From contig NZ_NUGT01000034.1 in the NCBI RefSeq assembly GCF_002574545.1, positions 25,243 to 89,242 of the forward strand: a stretch of 64,000 bases of DNA, in the 5' to 3' direction. Origin of the DNA: Bacillus sp. AFS055030. GTDB taxonomy: Bacteria; Bacillota; Bacilli; Bacillales; Bacillaceae_G. Shown one piece after another: positions 18,174 through 27,349 of this stretch. Made by a program: the position numbers and the translations under genes. Within the stretch, counting starts at the first letter, position 1, and every line of letters starts with the position of its first letter. The notes below the pieces were generated by a model. It saw only the letters and a list, made by a program, of their open reading frames with translations, was not told the origin of the DNA and ran no database searches.

Positions 18174-18202
18174 AAACGTCGGATCTATAGACCCGACGTT
18201 TT
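18174..18202. terminator. Bidirectional terminator after the Vpr-like gene
   Basis: AAACGTCGG and CCGACGTTT form a GC-rich stem followed by TTTTCTTTT on the plus strand; the convergent symporter gene ends just beyond. Confidence 0.85.
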
Positions 18203-18209
18203 TCTTTTC

Positions 18210-19691
18210 TTATTGCTCAGCTAATTGATCGATTCCCTTATTCGTTGACATACTATTTCTTGTAATAAGACTAACAGCAACCATTACTAGCGCATTAATA
18301 ATTAATGCAATAATCCCTACATTTAAGTCTTTCACTAACTGTGGAAAGTGTGGAAACGCTTGAGCAAATGTCTTTTCACCTAAATCAAAAATTGAAACAA
18401 TAACACCACCAAATATGATTCCAGTTATAGCGCCTTGCTTTGTTACAAAGTTCTTTTTCATTAAACTTAAGAAAAATGGTGGAGCTAGCTGCGTTATAAA
18501 ATTATACGCCACAATTGCAATACTAAATAATGAGCTACCACCTTTAAAAGTAAAATATAAACCAATTAAAGTAATAAAAGGAACAATTAATTTGATTAGT
18601 TTTGTAATATGTTCTTCTGATTTAGCAGGGGCTATTACTTGGTATATATTTTTAACGAATAATGTGGATATTACCATTAGAATCAAAGAAGCAGGTACTA
18701 ATGCAGCTAATACCCCTGTTCCACCTATTAAACCGACGAACCATGGATCAAAAGTCTTTTTCGAAAGAAGTAATAAAATTTTGTCACTATCACTTCCTTG
18801 TACCCCTTTAATTTGTAAGATTGCTGCAAAGCCCACGAAAAAAGCAAATAATAAAATTAACTGATATAAAGGCATTATAATTGCGTTTTTTCTTAAAACC
18901 TTTGCATTTTTCGCTGCAAAAATAGGAGGAAATGAGTGAGGCCACATATACATCCCAATCCCACTTAATATAATAGTAGAAATATACCAAGTTAAATTCA
19001 TCCCATGTTCTGGTAGAATTGTAAAGTTTGGCTTTGCTTGTTCAATAGCCTGATACATCGGCTTAATACCGCCATAAAAATGAATCGGAAAATAAATACC
19101 TAAAAATAAAATGATAGCAAGAATTAAAATATCCTTTAAAACAGAAGTCCATGCTGAACCATGAATTCCTGATAACATGACGAATAAAGTAACTCCGCAT
19201 GCGCCAAATAAAATAGCCATTTTTGAAGAAATAACCCCATACGATGTAATCTCAACGATATAGCCTAAGCCTATAAATTGTAATACTAAATAGCAAAATA
19301 AAGCTACGATTCCAACTATAGCAACAAGTACTCCAAGTATCGGACTACCATATTTCTTCGCCATAAAATCTGACTGAGAAATGAGTTTATGTTTTTTAGA
19401 GTATTTCCAAATCTCAGGAAAAGCCCAATAAGATATAATTGATGCAATACAGCCGTAGGATACGATACTAAATATGGAACCACCTTCACCGTATGCTGAG
19501 CCACTTGCACCTAAAAAGGTAAAGGTTGTATACATTTCGCCAGCTGATAATAAAAAGATGAAAAGCGTTCCCATTCCCCGTCCACCAACGGACCATTGTT
19601 CTAAGTTCATTTCTTTACCTTTTTTTGACCATATTCCAATAATGATGGAAACAGCGAAAAATAAGAATATAAATAATGTTCCTGTATTCAT
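18210..19691 (-). CDS. Sodium:solute symporter family permease
   Basis: A 493-residue, 13-span transporter of the SSS family, closest in feel to YhjB/PanF-type proteins: LFIFLLSAGEMYTTFTFLGA near residue 45 and the sodium-site helices around GIGMYMWPHSFPPIFAAKNA. Its start codon overlaps the small DUF3311 gene by four bases, and an M20 amidohydrolase gene lies 19 bases further upstream, so the three form one operon. The likely substrate is an N-acylated amino acid or related carboxylate hydrolysed by that enzyme; this is an inference from context. Confidence 0.88.
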   Translation of the reverse strand: MNTGTLFIFLFFAVSIIIGIWSKKGKEMNLEQWSVGGRGMGTLFIFLLSAGEMYTTFTFLGASGSAYGEGGSIFSIVSYGCIASIISYWAFPEIWKYSKKHKLISQSDFMAKKYGSPILGVLVAIVGIVALFCYLVLQFIGLGYIVEITSYGVISSKMAILFGACGVTLFVMLSGIHGSAWTSVLKDILILAIILFLGIYFPIHFYGGIKPMYQAIEQAKPNFTILPEHGMNLTWYISTIILSGIGMYMWPHSFPPIFAAKNAKVLRKNAIIMPLYQLILLFAFFVGFAAILQIKGVQGSDSDKILLLLSKKTFDPWFVGLIGGTGVLAALVPASLILMVISTLFVKNIYQVIAPAKSEEHITKLIKLIVPFITLIGLYFTFKGGSSLFSIAIVAYNFITQLAPPFFLSLMKKNFVTKQGAITGIIFGGVIVSIFDLGEKTFAQAFPHFPQLVKDLNVGIIALIINALVMVAVSLITRNSMSTNKGIDQLAEQ

Positions 19692-19888
19692 TCTATTTCC
19701 TCCTCTTTATTCGCAGGATCAAATAAATAGATTAAATCTAAAAATACAGTAGTAAGAAGTGACCATAGTACAATTGAGAAATGGAAAAATGGCATACCAA
19801 GTATGTAGGGAGTAACTTTATTTGAAAACAACGCACCTATTACAAAACCCATAACCGGAATAAAACCAAGTAAATAGATTTTTTTCAT
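19688..19888 (-). CDS. DUF3311 small membrane partner of the symporter
   Basis: A 66-residue protein with two hydrophobic segments (about 4-24 and 32-53), resembling YhjC-type DUF3311 proteins that are coded just before SSS symporters. AAGGAGAG precedes the ATG. It overlaps the symporter by four bases. It is probably an auxiliary subunit; no biochemical role is established that I know of. Confidence 0.8.
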   Translation of the reverse strand: MKKIYLLGFIPVMGFVIGALFSNKVTPYILGMPFFHFSIVLWSLLTTVFLDLIYLFDPANKEEEIE

Positions 19889-19907
19889 ACTCTACTCTCC
19901 TTCTTTT

Positions 19908-21101
19908 TTAATGATTTAAAATGTTCATTGCGCCTTGGACAAATATCTTTATTCCATCTTTTAAAGCTCTCTCATCAATATTAAATTTAGGATGATGGTG
20001 TGGAAATACGATCCCCTCTGCCTCATTTCTTGCACCTACAAAAAAATAAGTCCCTGGAACTTCATGAAGGAATGCTGAAAAATCTTCACTTCCCATTATT
20101 GGTTTCATTAATTCACGATTTTCTTCTCCAACTATTTCACAAACCGTTTTGTCTATTAAACTAGTTACTTCATTATCATTAATGACCGGTGAGTACCCGA
20201 AATGGTATTCGATCTCGTATTTAGCTCCATGAGCATCGGTAATACCTTCTACTATTTGCTCGATCAACTTCGGTATATTCTTGCGAACTTCGTGATTAAA
20301 GCTCCGAACAGAACCACCAATCTTAACAATACTTGGTATAATATTAACCGCTGTACCACCATTAAATTGTGTAACTGAAATGACAGCTGTATCAATTGGA
20401 TCAATCTTCCTTGAGATAATATGCTGTATGTTTGTTACAACTTGAGAACCAATCAGAATTGGATCAATTGTTTCATTTGGCAAAGAAGCATGGCCACCTT
20501 CGCCAATAATTGTGATTTTAAACATGTCCGCACCTGCCATAATTGGACCATAATTTAATCCAATTTTTCCGGTTTCCAAATTGCTTACTAGATGTGCTCC
20601 GATAATCAGATCAACTCCATCAAGCACTCCTGCATTTACCATCTCAATTGCACCACCAGGTGGTACTTCTTCTGCGTGTTGAAAAATAAATCGAATCTCA
20701 CCTTTTATCCTTTCTTTAAAACTACAAAGGAGTTTCGCAGCTCCTAATAGCATCGCCGTGTGTCCATCATGACCACATGCATGCATTATGCCATCCTTCT
20801 TAGAACGAAATTCAATCTCATTTTCTTCCTGTATTGGAAGTGCATCCATATCTGCTCTGATTGCAAGCACCTTTCCTGGAGCATTTCCTTTTAGTCTAGC
20901 AACTATGCTAGTCTTCGTTGGTCTAGAAATTTCTAAATCTCCAAATGATTTTAGTTTGTCATACACAAATTGAGCAGTATTTTCTTCTTGGAAAGATAAT
21001 TCAGGGTTTTCATGTAAATACCTTCTCCATCCAATTACTTCATCATTAATTGAACTTACTACATCATCTAATATTAATTCAGAAAAAACATTATACTTCA
21101 T
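19908..21101 (-). CDS. M20 family amidohydrolase (N-acyl amino acid or hippurate type)
   Basis: A cytosolic metallopeptidase-fold hydrolase of the M20D/AmhX-HipO group, about 397 residues. The metal and catalytic motifs are visible: MHACGHDGHTAMLLGAA (about residue 108), HAEEVPPGGA (about 142), GAHLVSN and the late MGSEDFSAF. A small dimerisation domain lies between about 185 and 300. GGAGG is seven bases before ATG 21101; the GTG three bases upstream is less likely. Forms an operon with the DUF3311 protein and symporter, suggesting uptake followed by deacylation of an N-acyl amino acid. Confidence 0.88.
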   Translation of the reverse strand: MKYNVFSELILDDVVSSINDEVIGWRRYLHENPELSFQEENTAQFVYDKLKSFGDLEISRPTKTSIVARLKGNAPGKVLAIRADMDALPIQEENEIEFRSKKDGIMHACGHDGHTAMLLGAAKLLCSFKERIKGEIRFIFQHAEEVPPGGAIEMVNAGVLDGVDLIIGAHLVSNLETGKIGLNYGPIMAGADMFKITIIGEGGHASLPNETIDPILIGSQVVTNIQHIISRKIDPIDTAVISVTQFNGGTAVNIIPSIVKIGGSVRSFNHEVRKNIPKLIEQIVEGITDAHGAKYEIEYHFGYSPVINDNEVTSLIDKTVCEIVGEENRELMKPIMGSEDFSAFLHEVPGTYFFVGARNEAEGIVFPHHHPKFNIDERALKDGIKIFVQGAMNILNH

Positions 21102-21180
21102 CACTGTACCTCCATGAGAATTTTAATTTTCTTTTAAGGAATATTTACGGTCTTTTTCCTTATATATGATTTTATAACTT

Positions 21181-21193
21181 GAAAACAGTTTCC
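21181..21193. promoter_or_regulatory. Imperfect inverted repeat upstream of the M20 operon
   Basis: GAAAAC-A-GTTTCC has 5 of 6 matching arm positions and lies about 80 bases before the M20 start, close to a TATAAAAT on the minus strand. It is a candidate operator for the adjacent regulator, with weak support. Confidence 0.25.
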
Positions 21194-21244
21194 ACAATAT
21201 ATTTTTGTTAAAAATTCAAAATATTTATGAAATTACACACAAAA

Positions 21245-21276
21245 AAATAAACACTCCAAATTTGAAATGTTTATTT
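21245..21276 (-). terminator. Terminator of the regulator gene, overlapping its stop
   Basis: AAATAAACA and TGTTTATTT form a 9-bp stem followed by T residues on the minus strand. The upstream arm includes the regulator stop codon. Confidence 0.6.
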
Positions 21277-22572
21277 TAAGCGATATATTTTACTAGGTCT
21301 CCCTCGGTAAGACAGGGATTCCTCTCCTATACATTCTAGTAATTCCACTTCACATAAATCTGCCACAATACGTCTAGCATTTCGTTCAGTCATATTAAGC
21401 TGCTCAGCTAAACTTTTTGTTGTAAAATCATTCCACCCCATTCTCTTAATAAGGTTTTCAACTTTATGAAATGTCTTTACACTAATATTTCCTAGTTTAA
21501 GCTTTTGCAGCAACTCTTGGTCATCTGTTCGATAAGCATATGTAATCTCTTCTACACTACCAAGTGACTCAATGATTTCACCGTTTTCTTGCACAATTAA
21601 TATTTTACGATCATTCAATTCTTTTGATTGTTGTATTGATTCAATCGCATTTTTCTCTGCAGAAAAAACAGTCTCACCAAATCCAATCCCAACAGAAACG
21701 ATTGAATCAGTTTCTAATGATAACTGCTCAATTGTATTTTCTAACATATTAATCTCTCTTTCAATTGCGCCCCTAGAACTATAAATTAAATATTTCCCAT
21801 ATCCTTTTTCAATCAAAGAACCATTTAATTGTTCGCAAAGTGTTAGAAGTACATTCTTGATACGAAGTTCGATATGCTGTAAATGATAAGGCGATTTTGA
21901 TTTCCTTATTATGCTCTCAAAATTCTCTATTTCAACCAACTCTACTCCAATTTGAGATTCTTTAAAATAAAGCCCTTTTACTTTCTCGATTATTAGCTTT
22001 AATGTATGTCGAATATCCACTTTACTAGTTGAAATCCATTCGACTGGAATTTCACGTTTTTTTAGTTCCTGAAATATAGATGGAAAGTTGGTTAAAACAC
22101 CTTCAGTTTTATTTGCGTTCCATAATTGAAGGTGAAATTGTAATATTTCCTCCAAATTAATTTCTTCTTCATCAAACTTTTTTATAAAAAGCTGATCAAA
22201 TGGTTTATTCAACTGCTCTAATGCATCGTCTAATAAATTAGAATATGTTGGCATATCTACGCTTAATTGTCTAATTAATCGACCATTAAGATACATAATA
22301 TTTAACAGACTTTTATAAACAGAAGACTCTGTATGAGGAACATACAATAATTTTTCATAGGAATATAGCGTTTTTTTTGCAATATTATATGGTAATTGTC
22401 CTGAAAAAAGCCAGACGTCAACATCTCGATCATGTTTCTTTATAATCTCTTTCGTTTCCGCAGGCTCATCATATGCAAATGGGAAAAATTCTAATTCCTT
22501 TTCATATTCTTTAGAAAAACTTAAAATTCGTTCTAAAGACCACTCTGGGCCGATCAGTCCAATACGATACAT
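21271..22572 (-). CDS. Probable winged-helix transcriptional regulator with large sensor domain
   Basis: I do not recognise the family. Residues 1-110 resemble a receiver- or PrpR-like alpha/beta sensing fold (YRIGLIGPEWSLERILSFSK), residues 190-340 contain a possible degenerate cyclase/GGDEF-like region (SIVSVGIGFGETVFSAEKNA), and the last 70 residues form a winged helix: FTTKSLAEQLNMTERNARRI with a final YRGRPSKIYRLK wing. Position upstream of, and in the same orientation as, the M20-symporter operon suggests it controls that operon. GGTAGGTG lies five bases before ATG 22572; an upstream TTG at 22587 is less likely. Confidence 0.65.
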   Translation of the reverse strand: MYRIGLIGPEWSLERILSFSKEYEKELEFFPFAYDEPAETKEIIKKHDRDVDVWLFSGQLPYNIAKKTLYSYEKLLYVPHTESSVYKSLLNIMYLNGRLIRQLSVDMPTYSNLLDDALEQLNKPFDQLFIKKFDEEEINLEEILQFHLQLWNANKTEGVLTNFPSIFQELKKREIPVEWISTSKVDIRHTLKLIIEKVKGLYFKESQIGVELVEIENFESIIRKSKSPYHLQHIELRIKNVLLTLCEQLNGSLIEKGYGKYLIYSSRGAIEREINMLENTIEQLSLETDSIVSVGIGFGETVFSAEKNAIESIQQSKELNDRKILIVQENGEIIESLGSVEEITYAYRTDDQELLQKLKLGNISVKTFHKVENLIKRMGWNDFTTKSLAEQLNMTERNARRIVADLCEVELLECIGEESLSYRGRPSKIYRLK

Positions 22573-22709
22573 TATTACACCTACCAATTACTCTAAAATT
22601 TATATGGACTATGATTTTTAATTTTATCTAGTACTTTATATGCTTATTATCATCTTAACAGTATTTCACTCGAAATGACCATGTTATTTACATATAGTTA
22701 AATAAAAAA

Positions 22710-22741
22710 ACTTTTCATCAAGGCGTTTCTTGATGAAAAGT
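22710..22741 (-). terminator. Strong terminator after the alpha/beta hydrolase
   Basis: ACTTTTCATCAAG and CTTGATGAAAAGT are a perfect 13-bp stem with a six-base loop and flanking A/T runs. Confidence 0.9.
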
Positions 22742-22759
22742 CTTTTTACTTCCTAAACA

Positions 22760-23554
22760 TTAAAACGAACTTAAAAAATTGTTCATTTCATTAATTAACT
22801 CTTTGGGAGCCTCATACATGCTCATATGTCCAGCACTGTTTAAAGTAACCGTTTTAATATTTTCTTTTTTGACTGAAAAAGTCTTTTCAGGTGGAATGAT
22901 CTGATCGTCTTTACCTGCCAGTAAAAGTACAGGTAAATTTGTATCGTTCAGTATATGGTTGCGATCGGGTCTATTTTTCATGCTTATTAAGGCATTAACC
23001 GTGCCATCTACAGTAGTTTTATATCCTATTTGCTTTGCTAAATCTATTTCTTTACTATTCGTTTGTATATTCTTTGGAGAGAAAAGTTTAGGAATTAATC
23101 CATCTACAACGTTTTTCACTCCTTCATTTTTCACTTTTTCACTAGTAGCTACTCTAGCTTTTTTTGCTTCTTCACTATCCGGATAAGCAGTCGAGTGGAT
23201 TAATGAAAATCCATTTAAATAATTAGAATATCTTTGTGCAAATGTAAGTGTAATATAGCCTCCTAACGAGTGGCCAAACATTGTTACTTGCTGAATGTTT
23301 AATTGATCTAAGAAATCTTTTATCACATCTGCATAATCTTCTATTGTATGCTCTTTAATAATAGCTGTAGAATCTCCATGCCCAGGTAAATCAATAGCGA
23401 TCACACGATAATCTTCAGATAGCTTTGGAACTACTTTTTCCCAATATGCATGACTTCCCATAAAACCATGAATTAAAACGATTGGCTTTCCTTTTCCTTG
23501 GTCCTTATAAGCAATTGTTAAATTTTCAAGTTCGACTATACTATTAATGATCAT
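22760..23554 (-). CDS. Alpha/beta hydrolase
   Basis: A 264-residue soluble alpha/beta-hydrolase-fold protein. The nucleophile elbow GHSLGGY (Ser near 96), the oxyanion stretch LIHGFMGS, a late acid in LAGKDDQIIP and catalytic His in SAGHMSMYEAP are all present, so it should be active as an esterase, lipase or related hydrolase. The substrate cannot be assigned. It is cut off from the upstream permease-kynureninase operon by a terminator, so a kynurenine-formamidase role is only a possibility. Confidence 0.85.
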   Translation of the reverse strand: MIINSIVELENLTIAYKDQGKGKPIVLIHGFMGSHAYWEKVVPKLSEDYRVIAIDLPGHGDSTAIIKEHTIEDYADVIKDFLDQLNIQQVTMFGHSLGGYITLTFAQRYSNYLNGFSLIHSTAYPDSEEAKKARVATSEKVKNEGVKNVVDGLIPKLFSPKNIQTNSKEIDLAKQIGYKTTVDGTVNALISMKNRPDRNHILNDTNLPVLLLAGKDDQIIPPEKTFSVKKENIKTVTLNSAGHMSMYEAPKELINEMNNFLSSF

Positions 23555-23709
23555 TCAACTCCATTCGAGAATATTAATATGAGACTATTTTTCATTTACT
23601 AAATACAACATACTTTTATTATATAAACTAACATAAAAGAATCTTATGAACAAAATTCTACACCTTATTATTTTTCCTTTCTTTCCTTTTATTAATCTTA
23701 AAATAGAAT

Positions 23710-23740
23710 AGGAGTGTCCCTAAAATGAGAGACACCCCTA
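23710..23740 (-). terminator. Terminator of the permease-kynU operon
   Basis: GGAGTGTCCC and GAGACACCCC form a stem with small mismatches, between the permease stop and the alpha/beta hydrolase start. Confidence 0.65.
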
Positions 23741-23782
23741 TTTACGTTATTACTATTTATCTACTTTCTTTTTTTTACAACA

Positions 23783-25171
23783 TCAATTTTTTTGGTCATT
23801 ATTTTTCTTTATAAATAAGTAAGCCACAGATAAAACAATTAACCACGGTATTCCGAATTGAAGCATAATTTTAAAGCCAGTAAACCATGAAGTAATGGTA
23901 AGTCCCAACAATAAAATCGCTCCTAAAATTGTGAAGTAAGGAAAACCAATCATTTTTACTGGTAATTTTCGCCCACCTGATTTTTCCCATTTCCTTCTAA
24001 AAAATAAATGTGAAATAAAAATTGACATCCAAGTAAAGATCGCACCAAACATTGAAATCCCCATCATAAACGCATATGAAGAATCTGGTAATACTGCATT
24101 TACGATTCCAGCAACTACTATACCAATGGTTGAAACTGCAAGAGCATTTACTGGAACACCTTTTTTACTTACTTTTCCTAAAGTGTTTGGTGCATGATTA
24201 GTTTTTGATAGTGAATAAACCATGCGAGTTGATGCATATAATTGGCTATTCATCGCTGATAAAGCTGCCGTTAAAATAATAAAGTTCATAAGGCCAGATG
24301 CAAAAGGTATGTTTAATATTTCCATGACCTTTACGAATGGACTTTCATCTACCCCGGCCGATTTCCAAGGAACGATAATCAGCATGATCCCGATCGTTAA
24401 TACATAAAAAATTGATAAACGAAAAACTGTTGCTTTAAGAGCTTTTGGAACAGCAATATCAGGCTCCTTTGCTTCACCCGCTGTAACAGCGATTATTTCA
24501 GTTCCTAGAAAACTAAATAACGAAATAAAGACAGCTACCCACATGCCCCACCATCCAAATGGCATAAATCCACCATCATTTGTTAAGTTCTCTACACCAA
24601 TATTTGAATGACTAGATTCTCCAAACAAGACATACGTCCCAAGTAGGATAAATCCAACAATTGCACTTACTTTAATCATTGAAAACCAATACTCAAATGT
24701 AGCAAATGTATTAACACTAGTAGCATTTATATAGATTAAGACTGCTGCAAAAAAGGCAATCCAAACGATTCCAGGTACAGTTGGAAACCAATATTTCATA
24801 TAAACTGCAATTGCACTTACTTCTACTCCAACAGCAAGTACTTGTGCCACCCAATATGAATAACGAACAAGATAGCCCGCCATAGGATGAATATATTTTT
24901 CGGCAATTGTTCCAAACGAACCGCTAGTAGGATGTGCAACAGTCATTTCAGCTAAGCACCCCATAAGCAGTAAAACGATGAATGCTCCGACTGCATAACT
25001 GAGTAATACACTTGGACCAGCTGTTTTAATTGCTAATCCACTTCCTAGGAATAACCCCGTTCCAATCGCACAACCCATTGCAATCATCGTTAGTTGACTT
25101 GTTTTCAATTCTCTTTTTAAGCCTTTTTCTCTCTCGTTTTCAATTTTATTATTAGCGGTGGATTTCTTCAT
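23783..25171 (-). CDS. Amino acid permease of the APC (AAT) family
   Basis: Twelve-span transporter, 462 residues. The consensus opening is LKTSQLTMIAMGCAIGTGLF with the unwound GTGLFLGSG of helix 1; helix 8 and later segments are typical of GABA/proline/aromatic amino acid porters. It lies 37 bases downstream of kynU in the same direction and before a terminator, so it most likely imports kynurenine, tryptophan or a product such as alanine. It is about 40 percent alike by eye to the permease at 33529-35016. Confidence 0.88.
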   Translation of the reverse strand: MKKSTANNKIENEREKGLKRELKTSQLTMIAMGCAIGTGLFLGSGLAIKTAGPSVLLSYAVGAFIVLLLMGCLAEMTVAHPTSGSFGTIAEKYIHPMAGYLVRYSYWVAQVLAVGVEVSAIAVYMKYWFPTVPGIVWIAFFAAVLIYINATSVNTFATFEYWFSMIKVSAIVGFILLGTYVLFGESSHSNIGVENLTNDGGFMPFGWWGMWVAVFISLFSFLGTEIIAVTAGEAKEPDIAVPKALKATVFRLSIFYVLTIGIMLIIVPWKSAGVDESPFVKVMEILNIPFASGLMNFIILTAALSAMNSQLYASTRMVYSLSKTNHAPNTLGKVSKKGVPVNALAVSTIGIVVAGIVNAVLPDSSYAFMMGISMFGAIFTWMSIFISHLFFRRKWEKSGGRKLPVKMIGFPYFTILGAILLLGLTITSWFTGFKIMLQFGIPWLIVLSVAYLFIKKNNDQKN

Positions 25172-25208
25172 AACTCATCCCCTTGTCCTTTTAGATAGCG
25201 AACTAAAC

Positions 25209-26495
25209 TTACGCCACAACTTCACGCTCATTTATAAATTTTTCATATTGCTTTTCAGTCATGATTTTCTTAAGTGTTTGTACTACTTTCCATACTTCCT
25301 CGTAAGAAGTATAAAGTGCAACTGGTGCAAGACGAATAATATTTGGAGCTCTGAAATCTGGAATAATATTGTTTTCTTTCAAAGACTTACAAATACGTGC
25401 TGCTTCTTCATGCTCTAAACTAACATGTCCGCCTCGTCTCGCATCTTCTCTAGGAGATCCAATGAAAAACCCCATATCTGGTAATTCTTGTTCAATACAA
25501 TCCATTAAAAATTGATTTAATCGAAGTGATTTTTCTCGAATCGCATCAATTCCAGCTTCTGTAAAAATCTCCAAAGATCCGATTAATGGTGCACAGCTTA
25601 ATACATGAGGTGTACCGATTTGATAAGCTCCAGCAGTTTCTGCAGGAGTTAGAGTGTGTTCCATATCAAATTGCTTATCTTTTCTAGAACCAAACCACCC
25701 TGCAAGCCCAGGCAATGCACCAAAATGTTTGCGATTAACAAATAATCCACCTACACCACCTGGTCCTCCATTTAAATGTTTATAATTACACCAGTAGGCA
25801 AAATCCACATCCCACTCACTAAAAGAATGTGGGATTGATCCAACTGAATGGCAACCATCAAAACCGATTAATATTCCTCGTTTATGAGCTTCTTCGGTTA
25901 ATCGCTTCATGTCTAAAATTTGACCACTGCGGTATAAAACCGTTGGTAAAATTATCAGAGCGATTTCTTCCGTCATTGCATTAATAATATCATCCTCATC
26001 TAAATAACGTCCATCTTTACTTTTTACGCAAATAAGATCTACCTCAGGATCTAATCCGTGAATACGGAGTTGACTTTGAAGGGCATATATATCTGATGGG
26101 AATGTAAGTTCATCAGCTAATATCTTTTTTCTATTCCCCTTTGGTTGGAAAAAAGTAGCTACTAACTGGTGTAAATTAACCGTAGTGGAACCGGTTACAA
26201 TTACCTCCTCTGATGAAGCACCGACTAACGGAGCTAATTTTTCTCCTAATTTTTCAGCCATGAAAAACCATGGATGATGTCCATTTGTCCAACCATCTAT
26301 TCCATAGTTCTTCCAATCTTCCAATGATTCTAGTAAAGTACGTTCAGCCCTTTTAGAAAGTAGACCTAATGAATTACCATCCATATAGATTGAATCAGGA
26401 TTCAAGTAAAACTCATCTCTAAACTCTCTAAGTGAATCAAGACGATCCATTTTTTTAGCGTACTCTAGTGTTGTTTCCGTAACTTTCGTATTCAT
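25209..26495 (-). CDS. kynU: Kynureninase
   Basis: PLP-dependent enzyme cleaving L-kynurenine to anthranilate and L-alanine. Length 428 is standard. The PLP lysine is in [13 protein letters not shown], and the phosphate-binding region [14 protein letters not shown] and [14 protein letters not shown] match the family. AGGAGG precedes the ATG. No tryptophan 2,3-dioxygenase or kynurenine formamidase gene is nearby, so it may act on imported kynurenine. Two TetR-type operators overlap the minus-35 of its promoter, and the divergent TetR gene is the probable repressor. Confidence 0.93.
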   Translation of the reverse strand: MNTKVTETTLEYAKKMDRLDSLREFRDEFYLNPDSIYMDGNSLGLLSKRAERTLLESLEDWKNYGIDGWTNGHHPWFFMAEKLGEKLAPLVGASSEEVIVTGSTTVNLHQLVATFFQPKGNRKKILADELTFPSDIYALQSQLRIHGLDPEVDLICVKSKDGRYLDEDDIINAMTEEIALIILPTVLYRSGQILDMKRLTEEAHKRGILIGFDGCHSVGSIPHSFSEWDVDFAYWCNYKHLNGGPGGVGGLFVNRKHFGALPGLAGWFGSRKDKQFDMEHTLTPAETAGAYQIGTPHVLSCAPLIGSLEIFTEAGIDAIREKSLRLNQFLMDCIEQELPDMGFFIGSPREDARRGGHVSLEHEEAARICKSLKENNIIPDFRAPNIIRLAPVALYTSYEEVWKVVQTLKKIMTEKQYEKFINEREVVA

Positions 26496-26541
26496 ACTGT
26501 TCCTCCTCTATTAATCTACTAATTAAATTGATTGTGAAAAA

Positions 26542-26584
26542 ATCATATCAAAATAACTGACACGATGTCAATGACATGATGTCT
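26542..26584 (-). promoter_or_regulatory. kynU promoter with two TetR-type operators
   Basis: On the minus strand TTGACA (26571-26566) and TATGAT (26547-26542) are spaced by 18 bases, a strong sigma-A promoter for kynU. TGACACGATGTCA (26558-26570) and TGACATGATGTCT (26572-26584) are two near-identical palindromes 14 bases apart, and the first covers the minus-35. They lie between kynU and a divergent TetR gene, which fits autoregulated repression relieved by kynurenine or anthranilate. Confidence 0.8.
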
Positions 26585-26681
26585 AATTTTCTGATAATAT
26601 AAAATATAGTTTTTCTGGCATTCTTCCATTTTCATTCATTTAGCTATATGCTAGAAGTAATATATTTTGGAGGATTGTAGT

Positions 26682-27293
26682 ATGAGTAATGACAAAGTAG
26701 AATCTAAGCGTCAATTACGTTCATTAATGACTAGACAAAAACTACTAGAAGCTGCTAGAGAAGTCTTTCTTGAAGAAGGATTTCAAAAAGCTACTATCAC
26801 ACAAATGATCAAAAAAGCAGATATCGGTTATGGAACAGCATATGTACACTTTAAAGGCAAAGAAGAGCTTTTAATTGTGTTAATGGAAAATGTAATGGAA
26901 AGGTTTTATGAAATTGCAGAAACTCACTTTTTTCCAGAAACGAAAGAATCCGCTGAATCGATTATTTATAAACAAGCTACTTCTTTTCTAAAAATGGCAG
27001 AAGATGAGCGAAATATGATGCAAATTTTTGAACAGGCCATCGGAGTATCTGAAATCATCTCAAACAAATGGAAAACAATTCGTGAAAAGTTTATTGACCG
27101 CATTTCACTCGATATTTCTTATGCTCAAGAAACTGGAATAGCAAGAAAAGAGTTAAATCATGAAATAGTCGCGCGTGCCTGGTTCTTTACAAATGAGATG
27201 TACTTATGGGAAATCGTTCGAAATGAACAACAATATACGATCGAAGAAATTGCAAAAACAATCACATCTCTTTATACAACTGGCCTTTATTAA
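26682..27293 (+). CDS. TetR/AcrR family regulator, likely repressor of kynU
   Basis: About 203 residues. The DNA-binding part covers residues 13-60 (TRQKLLEAAREVFLEEGFQK then TITQMIKKADIGYGTAYVHF), followed by an all-helical ligand and dimer domain. GGAGG at 26669-26673 sits eight bases before ATG 26682; the in-frame TTG upstream at 26667 overlaps that site and is rejected. It is divergent from kynU with paired operators between them. The inducer is probably kynurenine or a derivative, by inference. Confidence 0.88.
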   Translation: MSNDKVESKRQLRSLMTRQKLLEAAREVFLEEGFQKATITQMIKKADIGYGTAYVHFKGKEELLIVLMENVMERFYEIAETHFFPETKESAESIIYKQATSFLKMAEDERNMMQIFEQAIGVSEIISNKWKTIREKFIDRISLDISYAQETGIARKELNHEIVARAWFFTNEMYLWEIVRNEQQYTIEEIAKTITSLYTTGLY

Positions 27294-27307
27294 AAACCTA
27301 ATAAAAA

Positions 27308-27338
27308 AGCTCAAACTTTCACTTCTAAAGTTTGAGCT
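27308..27338. terminator. Bidirectional terminator
   Basis: AGCTCAAACTTT and AAAGTTTGAGCT form a perfect 12-bp stem with A and T runs on either side, serving the TetR gene and the convergent acyl-CoA ligase gene. Confidence 0.92.
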
Positions 27339-27349
27339 CTTTTTGCATT

